From NCBI GenBank assembly GCA_017477125.1, contig JAFUXN010000139.1, positions 1-32,747 of the forward strand: 32,747 nucleotides of DNA. Direction: 5' to 3'. The position numbers and the translations under genes were made by a program. The stretch comes from Selenomonadaceae bacterium. GTDB taxonomy: Bacteria > Bacillota > Negativicutes > Selenomonadales > Selenomonadaceae. Shown here one piece after another: positions 8,308-15,197 of this stretch; positions within the stretch are counted from its first letter, which is position 1; every line of letters begins with the position of its first letter. The notes below the pieces were generated by a model, which saw only the letters and a program-made list of their open reading frames with translations, was not told where the DNA came from and made no database searches.

Positions 8308-8665
8308 GAAAGGGAGGGGCGAGGCGCCACGCGATACGGCGGGCGCTCCTTCTTTTCATCGTCGCTCATATTTTCGGCTCAACCGAGGGGAGGAGCGAGC
8401 CGCCGCGCGAGTTGGCGGGCGCTCCTTCTTTTTTCATCGTCGCCCATCTTTTCGGCTCGACCGAGGGGAGGAGCGAGCCGCCACGTGAGTAGGCGGGCGC
8501 TCCTTCTTTTCATCGTCGCGCATATTTTCGACTCGACCGAGGGGAGGAGCGAGCCGCCGCGCGAGTAGGCGGGCGCTCCTATTCTTCATCGTCGCCCATA
8601 TTTTCGACTCGACCAAAGGAGAGGAGCGAGCCGCCCCAGGTGGAGGCGGGCGCTCCTATTCTTCA
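8308..8665. repeat. Array of five ~77-bp hairpin repeats between hypC and hypD
   Basis: Units begin at about 8308, 8385, 8463, 8539 and 8615. Each has GAGGGGAGGAGCGAGCCGCC, a 9-base loop such as GCGCGAGTA, GGCGGGCGCTCC, then a T-rich tail TTCTTTTCATCGTCG and a CATATTTTCG(G/A)CTC(A/G)ACC linker. The stem GGAGCGAGCCGCC / GGCGGGCGCTCC is complete in most units. The T-rich tail lies on the plus strand, so the units look like terminators only for plus-strand transcription, opposite to the hyp genes. The 8178-8307 stretch before the array shows no other feature I can support. Confidence 0.85.
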
Positions 8666-8896
8666 ACCCGAACTCTTTTGTATCGCGCCATCGATCTCGT
8701 CGAACGCCGACATCATATCATCGACCGTTTTGCGATCAACCGTCTGCATCGCAAACCCCGCATGCACCAATACATAATCCCCCAATTTCGTTTCGGGCAA
8801 CAACATCAAACTCACCCGACGCCTCACGCCCTCGAGCTCCACCGTCGCCAACATTCCTTCGATCGACACAACTTCAGCCGGATACGCCAAACACAT
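8663..8896 (-). CDS. hypC: Hydrogenase maturation chaperone HypC
   Basis: HypC/HupF is the small chaperone that carries the iron centre with HypD and delivers it to the hydrogenase large-subunit precursor. The 77-residue protein begins MCLAYPAEVV, with the essential N-terminal cysteine (Cys2 before processing). It contains the family's VSLMLLPE.KLGDYVLVHAGFAM motif and has normal length. The ATG at 8896 has GAGGTGTGATG upstream and lies only 12 bases after the stop of the EAL-domain gene, so the two are probably co-transcribed. A repeat array follows immediately and separates it from hypD. Confidence 0.95.
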   Translation of the reverse strand: MCLAYPAEVVSIEGMLATVELEGVRRRVSLMLLPETKLGDYVLVHAGFAMQTVDRKTVDDMMSAFDEIDGAIQKSSG

Positions 8897-8908
8897 TTAC
8901 ATCACACC

Positions 8909-11797
8909 TCATATCAGCCCCGCCGCGACGTCGGCATTCCTCTTCTCGTAGAACGCCACAAAGTCTTTCGCCGGCATCGGCTTCGCATTCAAATATCCCT
9001 GCCCGTAATGGCAGCCCAAACTCAACAACAACTGCTCCTGCTCCGGCGTCTCAATGCCCTCACAAATGATCTCCATGTTGAGCGCCTTGCCGAGCGCGAT
9101 CACGTTCGCCAAAATATCTCTCATGCGTTGGGCGCCGCCCGCCGCATCGAGCAACGAGCGGTCGAGCTTCATCACGTCCATCGGCAGATAGTTCAACAGC
9201 ATGAACGACGAATACCCCGAACCAAAATCATCAACCGAGATCGTAAATCCCATGTCGTGTAGCGCCCCGACGATTTTCGCCGCACGCTTCTGATTGTCCG
9301 CTTGATCAAAATCGCCGAACACCGTCTCAGTCAGCTCGAGCTCGACGATGCCCTTCGGCGATATCCCGTACTTGTCGATGATCGCTCTGATCTTGTCGAG
9401 ATATCCTTCCTCGGTCATGTGCAGCCTCGACATGTTCACGCTGATCGGCACAACCTCTTTGCCCTCCGCCAGCCTCTGCTTCTGAAGTTGGAACGTCTGT
9501 TCGAGCAGCTCATAATCGAGCGACAGCACGAAACCGTTGCGTTCGAACAGCGGGACGAATTTGCCCGGCGGCATGAATCCCATCTCAGGACTGATCCAAC
9601 GCACCAGCGCCTCCGCCCCGACGATCTTTCGCGTTCGAATATCGTACTTCGCTTGATACCACGCTTTGAACTCGCCGTCCGCCAACGCCTTCTCCATGAT
9701 CGTCTCGATCTTGTGCTGAAGAGTTATGTCTTGCTCCATCGCCTCGTCGAAGATGCTTACGTCCGAATACGAAGGCATGTGGCACGCCGCGTTGGCTCGC
9801 TCGACCGTAAAGCGCACGCTGAAATCGTCCTTGGTCAATCGACAGATGCCCGCGCGCATGTGCAGCCAAATTCTGGTGGCGTCGTTCGTCTCGATGAAAC
9901 TGTATTGAGAGATCGCGCTGTTCACCAGCTGAACGATCTCCTCCTCGCCCGTCGCGCGACAAATGCAGATCAGATGTCCCGCGTCGATGCCCGCGGCGGT
10001 GTAGAGCACCCACGGCTTGATCTGCATCTGTTCAGCCATGTCTCTCAACTGTTTGATCAACATCTTGTCGCCGTACCGCTCGACGATCGCGGCGTTGGTC
10101 TGCATCGAGAACACGACCGTATAAATTTTTTCCGACGGCGGAGCATTTTTGAGCCGCTCGAAAAACATGGGCATCTCGCTCTCGAGCCACGCCAGGTTCG
10201 GCAGATCGTATCGGGCATCGGTGTACGCCATATGCTGAATGATCTCGAGATGCTTCTTGCGCATTTGATTGCGATACCAGAAGATGCCTCCGATGATCAA
10301 TCCGATCGCAACGATCACTCCCATTGACGCGATCGGGTGATGGTAGATGAACCATTGAGGAGTGAAGTGCACGACCTCTTGTTGATTGGAGGTGACGGTA
10401 CTTCTCAACCAATCGGCATCGAGATGATTGATCTCCTTGTTGAGGATATGCCAGAGGGCGGGATCGGCGAAACTGTAGACGCCCAAGCTGAGCTCGTCGA
10501 CGAAGTAGCTGTCGGAATTGGTTTCGAGATTATAAGAATCGGTGGCGGCGATGAGGTACGGCACCGACGCACGCGGCGCGAAGACGACATCGGCTCGACC
10601 GTCGCTGACGGCGCGGAAGCCCTCTTCATACGAATCGACGTAGACGCGGTTGTTCGCGGAGAAATGCGGCTCGATGCGAGATTTGGTGTAGAGCTTGCGA
10701 CGAATGCATGCGGCGACTGCCGGCTCGCGATTGAGAGTGTCGCGACGCATGACCGGCACATAATCGATCGTAAGGTAAGGCTGCGTCGGGCTCATGTTGA
10801 AACTCGTCGCCCAACCGTAATCGCAAACGGAATCGGCGAGGAAATCAATCCTGCCCGCTTGGATCAGTTCTGCGGTCTCGGCGATCGATGAGGTTGGAAT
10901 CAATTCGATCTCAACATTCAAGTCTTCGGCGATCCGATTCATGATGTCGGGGATGGCGCCCTTGAGTTGCTCGCCGTCGTCGTAAGCGTAGGGACGTTGA
11001 TTGACCATGACCGCGACGGCGAGTCGCCTCTTGTGCGCGAGATATTCACGCTCCTGCCTGGTGAGGATCAGCGGGAAGCCGTTGCGCGTCAAATATTTAT
11101 GATTGAGATAGTCGCGAATGTTGGGCTGATCGAGCAGCATCTGATCCATGGCGGCGTTCATCTCTGCGAGCAGTTGAGTTCGATCCGCGCGGACGAGCAG
11201 ACGATAGCTCTGACGATCGAAGACGGCGAAAATATTTTTGTCCTCGCCGGGGTTGAGCATGGGCGCGATGTATGCGTCAATCTCATCGAGCGTCAACGCA
11301 TATTTCATATCGAAGTAATTTTTAAAGTTGACGATCTCATAAGCGAAGCCTTCGTTGGCAGCGAGCTTACCGAATGACGGCGTTGGGTAATTGGTAGTCA
11401 TGTTGCCGATCATCATTCGATGCCGCGGGAGTCCGTTGAGTCTCTTGGACAGGATCAATTCCATCGAGAAGCGCCCGACGACATGATCGGTGCGTTTGGC
11501 GTTCGGGATCAATCGCCAATTGCCCGGCATCTCCGGCATGAGATCGATCTCGCCGCTGTTGAGTTTGGCGCCGAGCTCCTCCCAGGTCTTGCACGGCACA
11601 TAATAAAATTTCCATTGACCGTAATTGGCAAGGAACTCCATGTATTCGTAGCCGTAGCCCTGTTGATGTCCCGCCCAATTTTCCTCAACGAATCCCGTAT
11701 TTGGAATGTATCCGACGCGGAGAATTTTCTCCTCGGCGTCGACGCTCAAGCTCGAGAGGGCGACGATCAACATCGCGAGCGCAAAAATTTTTCTCAT
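8909..11797 (-). CDS. Membrane sensor with two periplasmic binding domains and an EAL c-di-GMP phosphodiesterase
   Basis: A 962-residue membrane protein predicted to hydrolyse cyclic di-GMP in response to a periplasmic small molecule. It has a signal peptide (MRKIFALAMLIVALSSLSVDA) and two solute-binding (SBP_bac_3-like) domains at about 25-245 and 260-470. One membrane span (IASMGVIVAIGLIIGGIFWY) lies near 490-508. The GGDEF-like domain at about 535-690 has no GGDEF motif (AAGIDAGHL in the expected area), so it is probably not a cyclase. The EAL domain at about 705-950 keeps EALVRW, SVNMS, ELELTET, DDFGSGYSS, MKLDRSL and ICEGIET, so phosphodiesterase activity is likely. The start at 11797 (GGTG site) gives a clean signal peptide; an ATG nine codons upstream is less likely. 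It precedes hypC closely. Linkage to flagellar genes suggests motility control, but the ligand is unknown. Confidence 0.9.
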   Translation of the reverse strand: MRKIFALAMLIVALSSLSVDAEEKILRVGYIPNTGFVEENWAGHQQGYGYEYMEFLANYGQWKFYYVPCKTWEELGAKLNSGEIDLMPEMPGNWRLIPNAKRTDHVVGRFSMELILSKRLNGLPRHRMMIGNMTTNYPTPSFGKLAANEGFAYEIVNFKNYFDMKYALTLDEIDAYIAPMLNPGEDKNIFAVFDRQSYRLLVRADRTQLLAEMNAAMDQMLLDQPNIRDYLNHKYLTRNGFPLILTRQEREYLAHKRRLAVAVMVNQRPYAYDDGEQLKGAIPDIMNRIAEDLNVEIELIPTSSIAETAELIQAGRIDFLADSVCDYGWATSFNMSPTQPYLTIDYVPVMRRDTLNREPAVAACIRRKLYTKSRIEPHFSANNRVYVDSYEEGFRAVSDGRADVVFAPRASVPYLIAATDSYNLETNSDSYFVDELSLGVYSFADPALWHILNKEINHLDADWLRSTVTSNQQEVVHFTPQWFIYHHPIASMGVIVAIGLIIGGIFWYRNQMRKKHLEIIQHMAYTDARYDLPNLAWLESEMPMFFERLKNAPPSEKIYTVVFSMQTNAAIVERYGDKMLIKQLRDMAEQMQIKPWVLYTAAGIDAGHLICICRATGEEEIVQLVNSAISQYSFIETNDATRIWLHMRAGICRLTKDDFSVRFTVERANAACHMPSYSDVSIFDEAMEQDITLQHKIETIMEKALADGEFKAWYQAKYDIRTRKIVGAEALVRWISPEMGFMPPGKFVPLFERNGFVLSLDYELLEQTFQLQKQRLAEGKEVVPISVNMSRLHMTEEGYLDKIRAIIDKYGISPKGIVELELTETVFGDFDQADNQKRAAKIVGALHDMGFTISVDDFGSGYSSFMLLNYLPMDVMKLDRSLLDAAGGAQRMRDILANVIALGKALNMEIICEGIETPEQEQLLLSLGCHYGQGYLNAKPMPAKDFVAFYEKRNADVAAGLI

Positions 11798-11824
11798 CGA
11801 ATCACCGCTTATGTAGTTTTGCAT

Positions 11825-11853
11825 ACTTTACCACCAATGAACGCGCTTGCCAA
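11825..11853 (-). promoter_or_regulatory. Candidate promoter of the EAL-hyp transcript
   Basis: On the minus strand TTGGCA (11853-11848) is followed after 17 bases by TAAAGT (11830-11825), about 30 bases before the EAL-gene start. The -35 box sits back-to-back with the -35 box of the divergent dehydrogenase promoter, 11 bases away. The -10 match is only moderate. Confidence 0.45.
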
Positions 11854-11864
11854 TAAAAATTTTG

Positions 11865-11892
11865 TTGACAGCGTCGAGCGATCGAATACAAT
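11865..11892 (+). promoter_or_regulatory. Promoter of the D-2-hydroxyacid dehydrogenase operon
   Basis: TTGACA (11865-11870), a 16-base spacer and TACAAT (11887-11892), 25 bases before the start codon. This is a strong sigma-A-type match, and the same TACAAT -10 is used at 13258 and at the mreB promoter. Confidence 0.75.
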
Positions 11893-11917
11893 TGAAACGC
11901 AGAAGGGAGTGCTTTGC

Positions 11918-12886
11918 ATGAAAATCGTGGTACTTGACGGCTACACTCTGAATCCGGGCGATCTGTCGTGGGCGGAGCTTGAGGCGTTGGGCGAGTGTGT
12001 GATCCATGATCGGACGCCTCTCGACGACGAGGACGAGATCATCAAACGAATCGGCGCGGCGGAGATCATCTTGACGAATAAAACTCCGATCACCAAGCGC
12101 GTGCTCGATGAGTGCTCGAACATAAAATTTATCGGAGTGCTGGCAACGGGCTACAACGTGGTTGATGTCGATTACGCGCGCATCAAAAAAATTCCCGTCA
12201 CCAACATTCCGACCTACGGAACGGCATCGGTAGGTCAGTTTGCGATCGCGTTGCTGCTCGAGGTCTGTCACCACATCGGGCATCACGATCGAGCGGTGCA
12301 CGACGGACGTTGGGCGGCGAGCGATGATTTTTGTTTCTGGGATTATCCGCTGATCGAGCTCGACGGCAAGACGATGGGGATCATCGGCTACGGGCGGATC
12401 GGTCAGACGACGGGGCGGATCGCTCGCGCGTTGGGCATGACGGTGATCGCCTTCGACGCGATGAGAGAGGTCGGCACGGAACTCGACGGCACTCAATTTG
12501 TTTCGCTCGATGAGCTGTTCAAGCTGTCGGACGTGATCGGATTGCACTGCCCGCTGTTCGAATCGACGCGAGGGATCATCAATCGGTCGACGCTGGCGAA
12601 GATGAAGGACGGCGTGATCATCATCAACAACAGTCGCGGTCAATTGATCGTCGAAGAAGATTTGCGTGAGGCGCTCGACAGCGGGAAGGTGGCGGCGGCA
12701 GGTCTCGACGTCGTTTCGACCGAACCGATCCGCGCGGACAATCCGTTATTGGGCGCAAAGAATTGCATCATCACTCCGCACATCTCGTGGGCGCCGAAGG
12801 AGTCTCGAGCTCGTTTGATGTCGATCGCGATCGAAAACGTCAGGGCGTTTATGGCGGGTCGAGCGGTCAATGTGGTGAACGGCTGA
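11918..12886 (+). CDS. D-2-hydroxyacid dehydrogenase (glycerate/hydroxypyruvate reductase-like)
   Basis: A 322-residue NAD(P)-dependent enzyme of the D-isomer 2-hydroxyacid dehydrogenase family, interconverting a 2-oxoacid and a D-2-hydroxyacid in the cytoplasm. The Rossmann motif GIIGYGRIGQ lies near residues 152-161. The catalytic triad is visible as Arg in NNSRGQL, Glu in STEPIR and His in TPHISWA. The VLATGYNVVDVDYA and NIPTYGTASVGQFAIALLLE stretches resemble glycerate dehydrogenase/hydroxypyruvate reductase, though substrate cannot be fixed from sequence. The ATG at 11918 has a GAAGGGAG ribosome site. Its TGA overlaps the next ATG (TGATG), coupling it to the CsoR-like regulator. Confidence 0.92.
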   Translation: MKIVVLDGYTLNPGDLSWAELEALGECVIHDRTPLDDEDEIIKRIGAAEIILTNKTPITKRVLDECSNIKFIGVLATGYNVVDVDYARIKKIPVTNIPTYGTASVGQFAIALLLEVCHHIGHHDRAVHDGRWAASDDFCFWDYPLIELDGKTMGIIGYGRIGQTTGRIARALGMTVIAFDAMREVGTELDGTQFVSLDELFKLSDVIGLHCPLFESTRGIINRSTLAKMKDGVIIINNSRGQLIVEEDLREALDSGKVAAAGLDVVSTEPIRADNPLLGAKNCIITPHISWAPKESRARLMSIAIENVRAFMAGRAVNVVNG

Positions 12887-13206
12887 TGGGCGAGCACGAG
12901 CATGTGTTAGAGGACGGGACGATCATCAAGCACAGTCATTCGCACACGCACACGCAGACGAAGGCGGTGCTGAATCGGATGGCGCGGCTGATCGGTCATC
13001 TCGAGTCGACGAAGAAGATGATCGAGGACGGGCGCGATTGTTCGGAAGTGCTGATCCAATTGTCGGCGGTGGACGCGGCGATCAAGGCGGTCGGTCGGAT
13101 CATATTGAAGGATCACATTGAGCATTGCATAGTCGACGCGATCAAGGACGGAGACGAGCAGGCGATCATCGAGCTCAACAAGGCAATCGATCAGTTCATC
13201 AAATGA
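12886..13206 (+). CDS. CsoR/RcnR-family metal-responsive repressor
   Basis: A 106-residue all-helical DNA-binding regulator of the DUF156 family, which releases DNA on binding Cu(I), Ni/Co or other effectors. The CsoR ligand pattern is present: Cys52 (GRDCSEVLIQLSAV), His77 and Cys81 (KDHIEHC). The flanking sequence RMARLIGHLESTKKMIEDG matches the first DNA-binding helix. The N-terminus is His-rich (EHEH, then HSHSHTH at 16-22), which may add metal binding. It starts inside the stop codon of the dehydrogenase gene (TGATG). Nearby hydrogenase-maturation genes make nickel plausible as an effector, but that is only inference. Confidence 0.88.
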   Translation: MGEHEHVLEDGTIIKHSHSHTHTQTKAVLNRMARLIGHLESTKKMIEDGRDCSEVLIQLSAVDAAIKAVGRIILKDHIEHCIVDAIKDGDEQAIIELNKAIDQFIK

Positions 13207-13234
13207 ATTTTGTCGAGCATTCAACCGCTTTGCC

Positions 13235-13263
13235 TTGAATAAAAAAGTCTTTTCGATTACAAT
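13235..13263 (+). promoter_or_regulatory. Promoter of the exonuclease-pheA pair
   Basis: TTGAAT (13235-13240), 17 bases, TACAAT (13258-13263), 28 bases before the start codon. It lies just after the CsoR-like gene and suggests separate transcription of the next two genes. Confidence 0.65.
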
Positions 13264-13291
13264 ATCCAAAACAATTGGGGGAGGCTGGCTT

Positions 13292-13948
13292 ATGATCCAT
13301 ATTGTGATCGATTTGGAGATGAATCCGGTTCGACAGAGCCTGAAGGAAATACGCAGGCAACTGCCGGACGAGGTGATAGAGATCGGAGCGGTCAAGCTCG
13401 ATGATAATTTCAAGCAGGTCGACGAGTTTCAACGTTACGTGCGACCGGAGTACAGTAAGATCACTCGGCACATCAAGAAGCTGACGGGAATAACCGATGA
13501 GATGCTCGAGGACAAGAACACCTTTGCGGTCGAGTTCAAGAATTTCATGGATTGGATCGCCACCGACGAGGTGACGCTGTACTCATGGAGCAACTCGGAT
13601 ATCAATCAGCTCAAGAGCGAATGCGCGTTCAAGCTCGAGGATTTTGATGTTCAATGGTTGGAACGGCATTGGATCGATCTGCAGAAGGAATTTGACGATC
13701 GGATCGGGCTCAACGGAAATTTGGCGCTCAACCATGCGGTGGGCGCGATGAATAAGAACTTCAAAGGCACTCAACATTCGGCGCTGGCGGATGCGATCAA
13801 CACGGCGGCGATCCTGATGTTGATGCAGGACGAGGCGGAGTTCAAGCGGACGATGCAACCGATCATCGATCTGATCAATCCGAGCAGATTGTCGTCGTCG
13901 ATCGGCGAACTTTATCCCGAGCTGGCGGCGTTGAAATTCGACGAGTGA
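13292..13948 (+). CDS. DEDDh-family 3'-5' exonuclease (DnaQ/ERI-1-like)
   Basis: A 218-residue RNase T/DnaQ-fold exonuclease. Exo I is VIDLEMNP (Asp and Glu near residues 6-8). Exo II probably lies around YSWSNSDINQLK, with its Asp near residue 95. Exo III is QHSALADA with the DEDDh spacing H-x4-D. The EIGAVKLDDNFK and HIKKLTGITDEML stretches are typical of the KapD/ERI-1-like branch, so RNA or short DNA ends are possible substrates. The start at 13292 has a GGGGGAGG ribosome site; an in-frame ATG upstream at 13235 overlaps the promoter and is rejected. The gene ends eight bases before pheA. Confidence 0.88.
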   Translation: MIHIVIDLEMNPVRQSLKEIRRQLPDEVIEIGAVKLDDNFKQVDEFQRYVRPEYSKITRHIKKLTGITDEMLEDKNTFAVEFKNFMDWIATDEVTLYSWSNSDINQLKSECAFKLEDFDVQWLERHWIDLQKEFDDRIGLNGNLALNHAVGAMNKNFKGTQHSALADAINTAAILMLMQDEAEFKRTMQPIIDLINPSRLSSSIGELYPELAALKFDE

Positions 13949-13956
13949 GGTTAGCG

Positions 13957-14805
13957 ATGAAACGAATGGGGATATTGGGGCCGCGCGGCACGCATTCGGA
14001 AGCGGCGGCGGTCTGGCTCAACGCTCATGTCGACGAGCCGCGGGAGCTTGTGATCTGCTCCGACATTTATGACGTGCTCCGCGCGGTTGAGGAAGGCGAG
14101 CTCGACGCGGGGCTGGTGCCGGTCGAAAACTCATTGGAGGGCTCGATCAACATCACGCTCGACACGTTGGCGCGATCGGATCATTTGACGGTGGCGCGGG
14201 AAGTGATCTGGCGCGTGCACAATCAGTTGATGGCGCGAACGGGCGTGGTCGAAGTGAAGAAGATCATATCACATGCTCAACCGATCTCGCAATGCCGTCG
14301 ATACATACGAAAAAATTATCCGTCGGCGGAGCTCGAAACGGTTCAGTCGACGGCGAGGGCGGCGGAGATCGCGGCGGCGTCAGATGTGAGCGACGGAGTA
14401 GCGGCGATCTGCACCAAGCGCGCGGGCGAGCTCAACGATCTGATCGCGCTCGCGACGGAGATTCAGGACAACATTTTCAACAGCACGCGATTCTTCGAAG
14501 TCGCCAACGCTCGAGCGATCGGATCAACGGTCGGCGACAAGGTATTGATCATCTGTCAAATACATGGCGAACGTCCCGGCGCATTATGCGAAGTGCTTGA
14601 GGAGTTTGCATTTCGAAGAGTCAACATGACGCGGATCGAGTCGAGACCCGCGCGAACGAAGTTGGGCGAGTATATCTTCTTCTTCGATCTCGACGCCAAC
14701 GTTCCGCCTGACGTATTGGAGCAATCGATCGACGCGGTCACACGCAGATCGATTTGGTTGAAGCGATTGGGAGCGTTCCCCGTGCTCGCCGCCGACAATG
14801 TTTGA
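13957..14805 (+). CDS. pheA: Prephenate dehydratase
   Basis: Converts prephenate to phenylpyruvate in phenylalanine synthesis. The 282-residue protein has the periplasmic-binding-like catalytic domain (LGPRGTHSEAAA at the start, GLVPVENSLEGSIN, and NSTRFF carrying the catalytic Thr-Arg-Phe). It also has a C-terminal ACT domain at about 200-275 with GALCEVLEEF and RIESRPAR, the phenylalanine-binding motifs, so feedback inhibition is expected. It is a stand-alone dehydratase without chorismate mutase. The start at 13957 has GAGG seven bases upstream, eight bases after the exonuclease stop. Confidence 0.96.
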   Translation: MKRMGILGPRGTHSEAAAVWLNAHVDEPRELVICSDIYDVLRAVEEGELDAGLVPVENSLEGSINITLDTLARSDHLTVAREVIWRVHNQLMARTGVVEVKKIISHAQPISQCRRYIRKNYPSAELETVQSTARAAEIAAASDVSDGVAAICTKRAGELNDLIALATEIQDNIFNSTRFFEVANARAIGSTVGDKVLIICQIHGERPGALCEVLEEFAFRRVNMTRIESRPARTKLGEYIFFFDLDANVPPDVLEQSIDAVTRRSIWLKRLGAFPVLAADNV

Positions 14806-14840
14806 AAAAAATAAGCCCCGTTGCGGGGTTAAAGTTTTCT
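14806..14840. terminator. Terminator after pheA
   Basis: The hairpin AAGCCCCG-TTG-CGGGGTT (14813-14830) is flanked by AAAAAAATAA on the left and AAAGTTTTCT on the right. It lies just past the pheA stop. The T-tract is better on the minus strand (CTTATTTTTTT), so it may stop transcription from both sides. Confidence 0.6.
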
Positions 14841-14854
14841 GATGATCCAACTCA

Positions 14855-14883
14855 TTGATTTTTCATCCCGATCGCTATAAAAT
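14855..14883 (+). promoter_or_regulatory. Promoter of the structured leader / small RNA
   Basis: TTGATT (14855-14860), 17 bases, TAAAAT (14878-14883). Transcription would start near 14890 and run into the structured region below. An overlapping TATAAA gives a 15-base spacer. Confidence 0.55.
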
Positions 14884-15132
14884 TAGAGCACGGGGTGATT
14901 TTTTTGTCAACTGTCCCGGGAGAACGGAACTTGTCCATACCGACAGCGGTCTTGCACCGCACGGAGGTTTTTACGCTTACGCTCCCTCATAGGTCAGACA
15001 TCATCGGGTGGTTGACGGCACCCGTTTTGTCCCGAGGCTTTACCCCGAGACCGTTATCGGGGCTTTCTGTCGAGGCTAACTGTTCTCTCGACTTCGAGTG
15101 TCTTTGCCTAATCGAATTGTATCATAAATGTC

Positions 15133-15140
15133 AAGGAGGT
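15133..15140 (+). promoter_or_regulatory. Distant Shine-Dalgarno for the activase gene
   Basis: AAGGAGGT is the only strong ribosome-binding sequence before the ATG at 15198, but it is 57 bases away. A hairpin occupying 15145-15190 lies between them. Folded, it would bring the site to about a dozen bases from the start codon. Confidence 0.5.
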
Positions 15141-15144
15141 GCCA

Positions 15145-15197
15145 GCAGCACTTACTCTCCGGCTTACAGAAGTGAGAGTATCCGTGCTGCGTTTTTT
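15145..15197 (+). terminator. Terminator-like hairpin directly before the activase start codon
   Basis: GCAGCAC (15145-15151) pairs with GTGCTGC (15184-15190), and inside it TACTCTC (15153-15159) pairs with GAGAGTA (15174-15180). G and six T residues (15192-15197) follow, and the ATG begins at 15198. It has the form of an intrinsic terminator or attenuator, and alternatively of an SD-to-AUG bridging hairpin. Confidence 0.55.

Larger units (their letters stand above)
14890..15197 (+). ncRNA. Long structured RNA (leader or small RNA) upstream of the activase gene
   Basis: The 390-base gap between pheA and the activase gene is rich in pairing. An 11-bp closing helix joins 14917-14927 and 15080-15090, with two G-U pairs that work only in the plus-strand RNA. 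Next inward are CGACAG 14941-14946 with CTGTCG 15067-15072, and CGGTCT 14947-14952 with AGACCG 15048-15053, which stack directly. A hairpin CGGGTG/CACCCG (15005-15010/15019-15024) and a GGAG/CTCC hairpin (14963-14985) lie within. A promoter precedes it and a hairpin plus T6 follows at 15145-15197. I do not recognise a known class. It could be a riboswitch-like leader or a stand-alone RNA such as a divergent 6S. Confidence 0.45.

Noticed and set aside
8278-8568. Small plus-strand frames with repeated S-F-F-I-V-A-H-x-F peptides
   Set aside because: These are translations of the ~77-bp hairpin repeats, with no ribosome site or similarity.
9750-10200. Active diguanylate cyclase domain in the EAL protein
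   Set aside because: The domain lacks a GGDEF/GGEEF motif, so cyclase activity is not claimed.
14895-15197. N-terminal extension of the activase protein by 101 codons
   Set aside because: The extension lacks family similarity, while the ATPase fold begins exactly at MNVGIDIGSTT, and the stretch is better explained as a structured RNA with promoter and terminator.
14890-15197. tmRNA, RNase P RNA, SRP RNA, T-box or cobalamin riboswitch
   Set aside because: The conserved sequence blocks of these classes that I know are not found on either strand. A divergent 6S RNA could not be excluded or supported without a covariance search.
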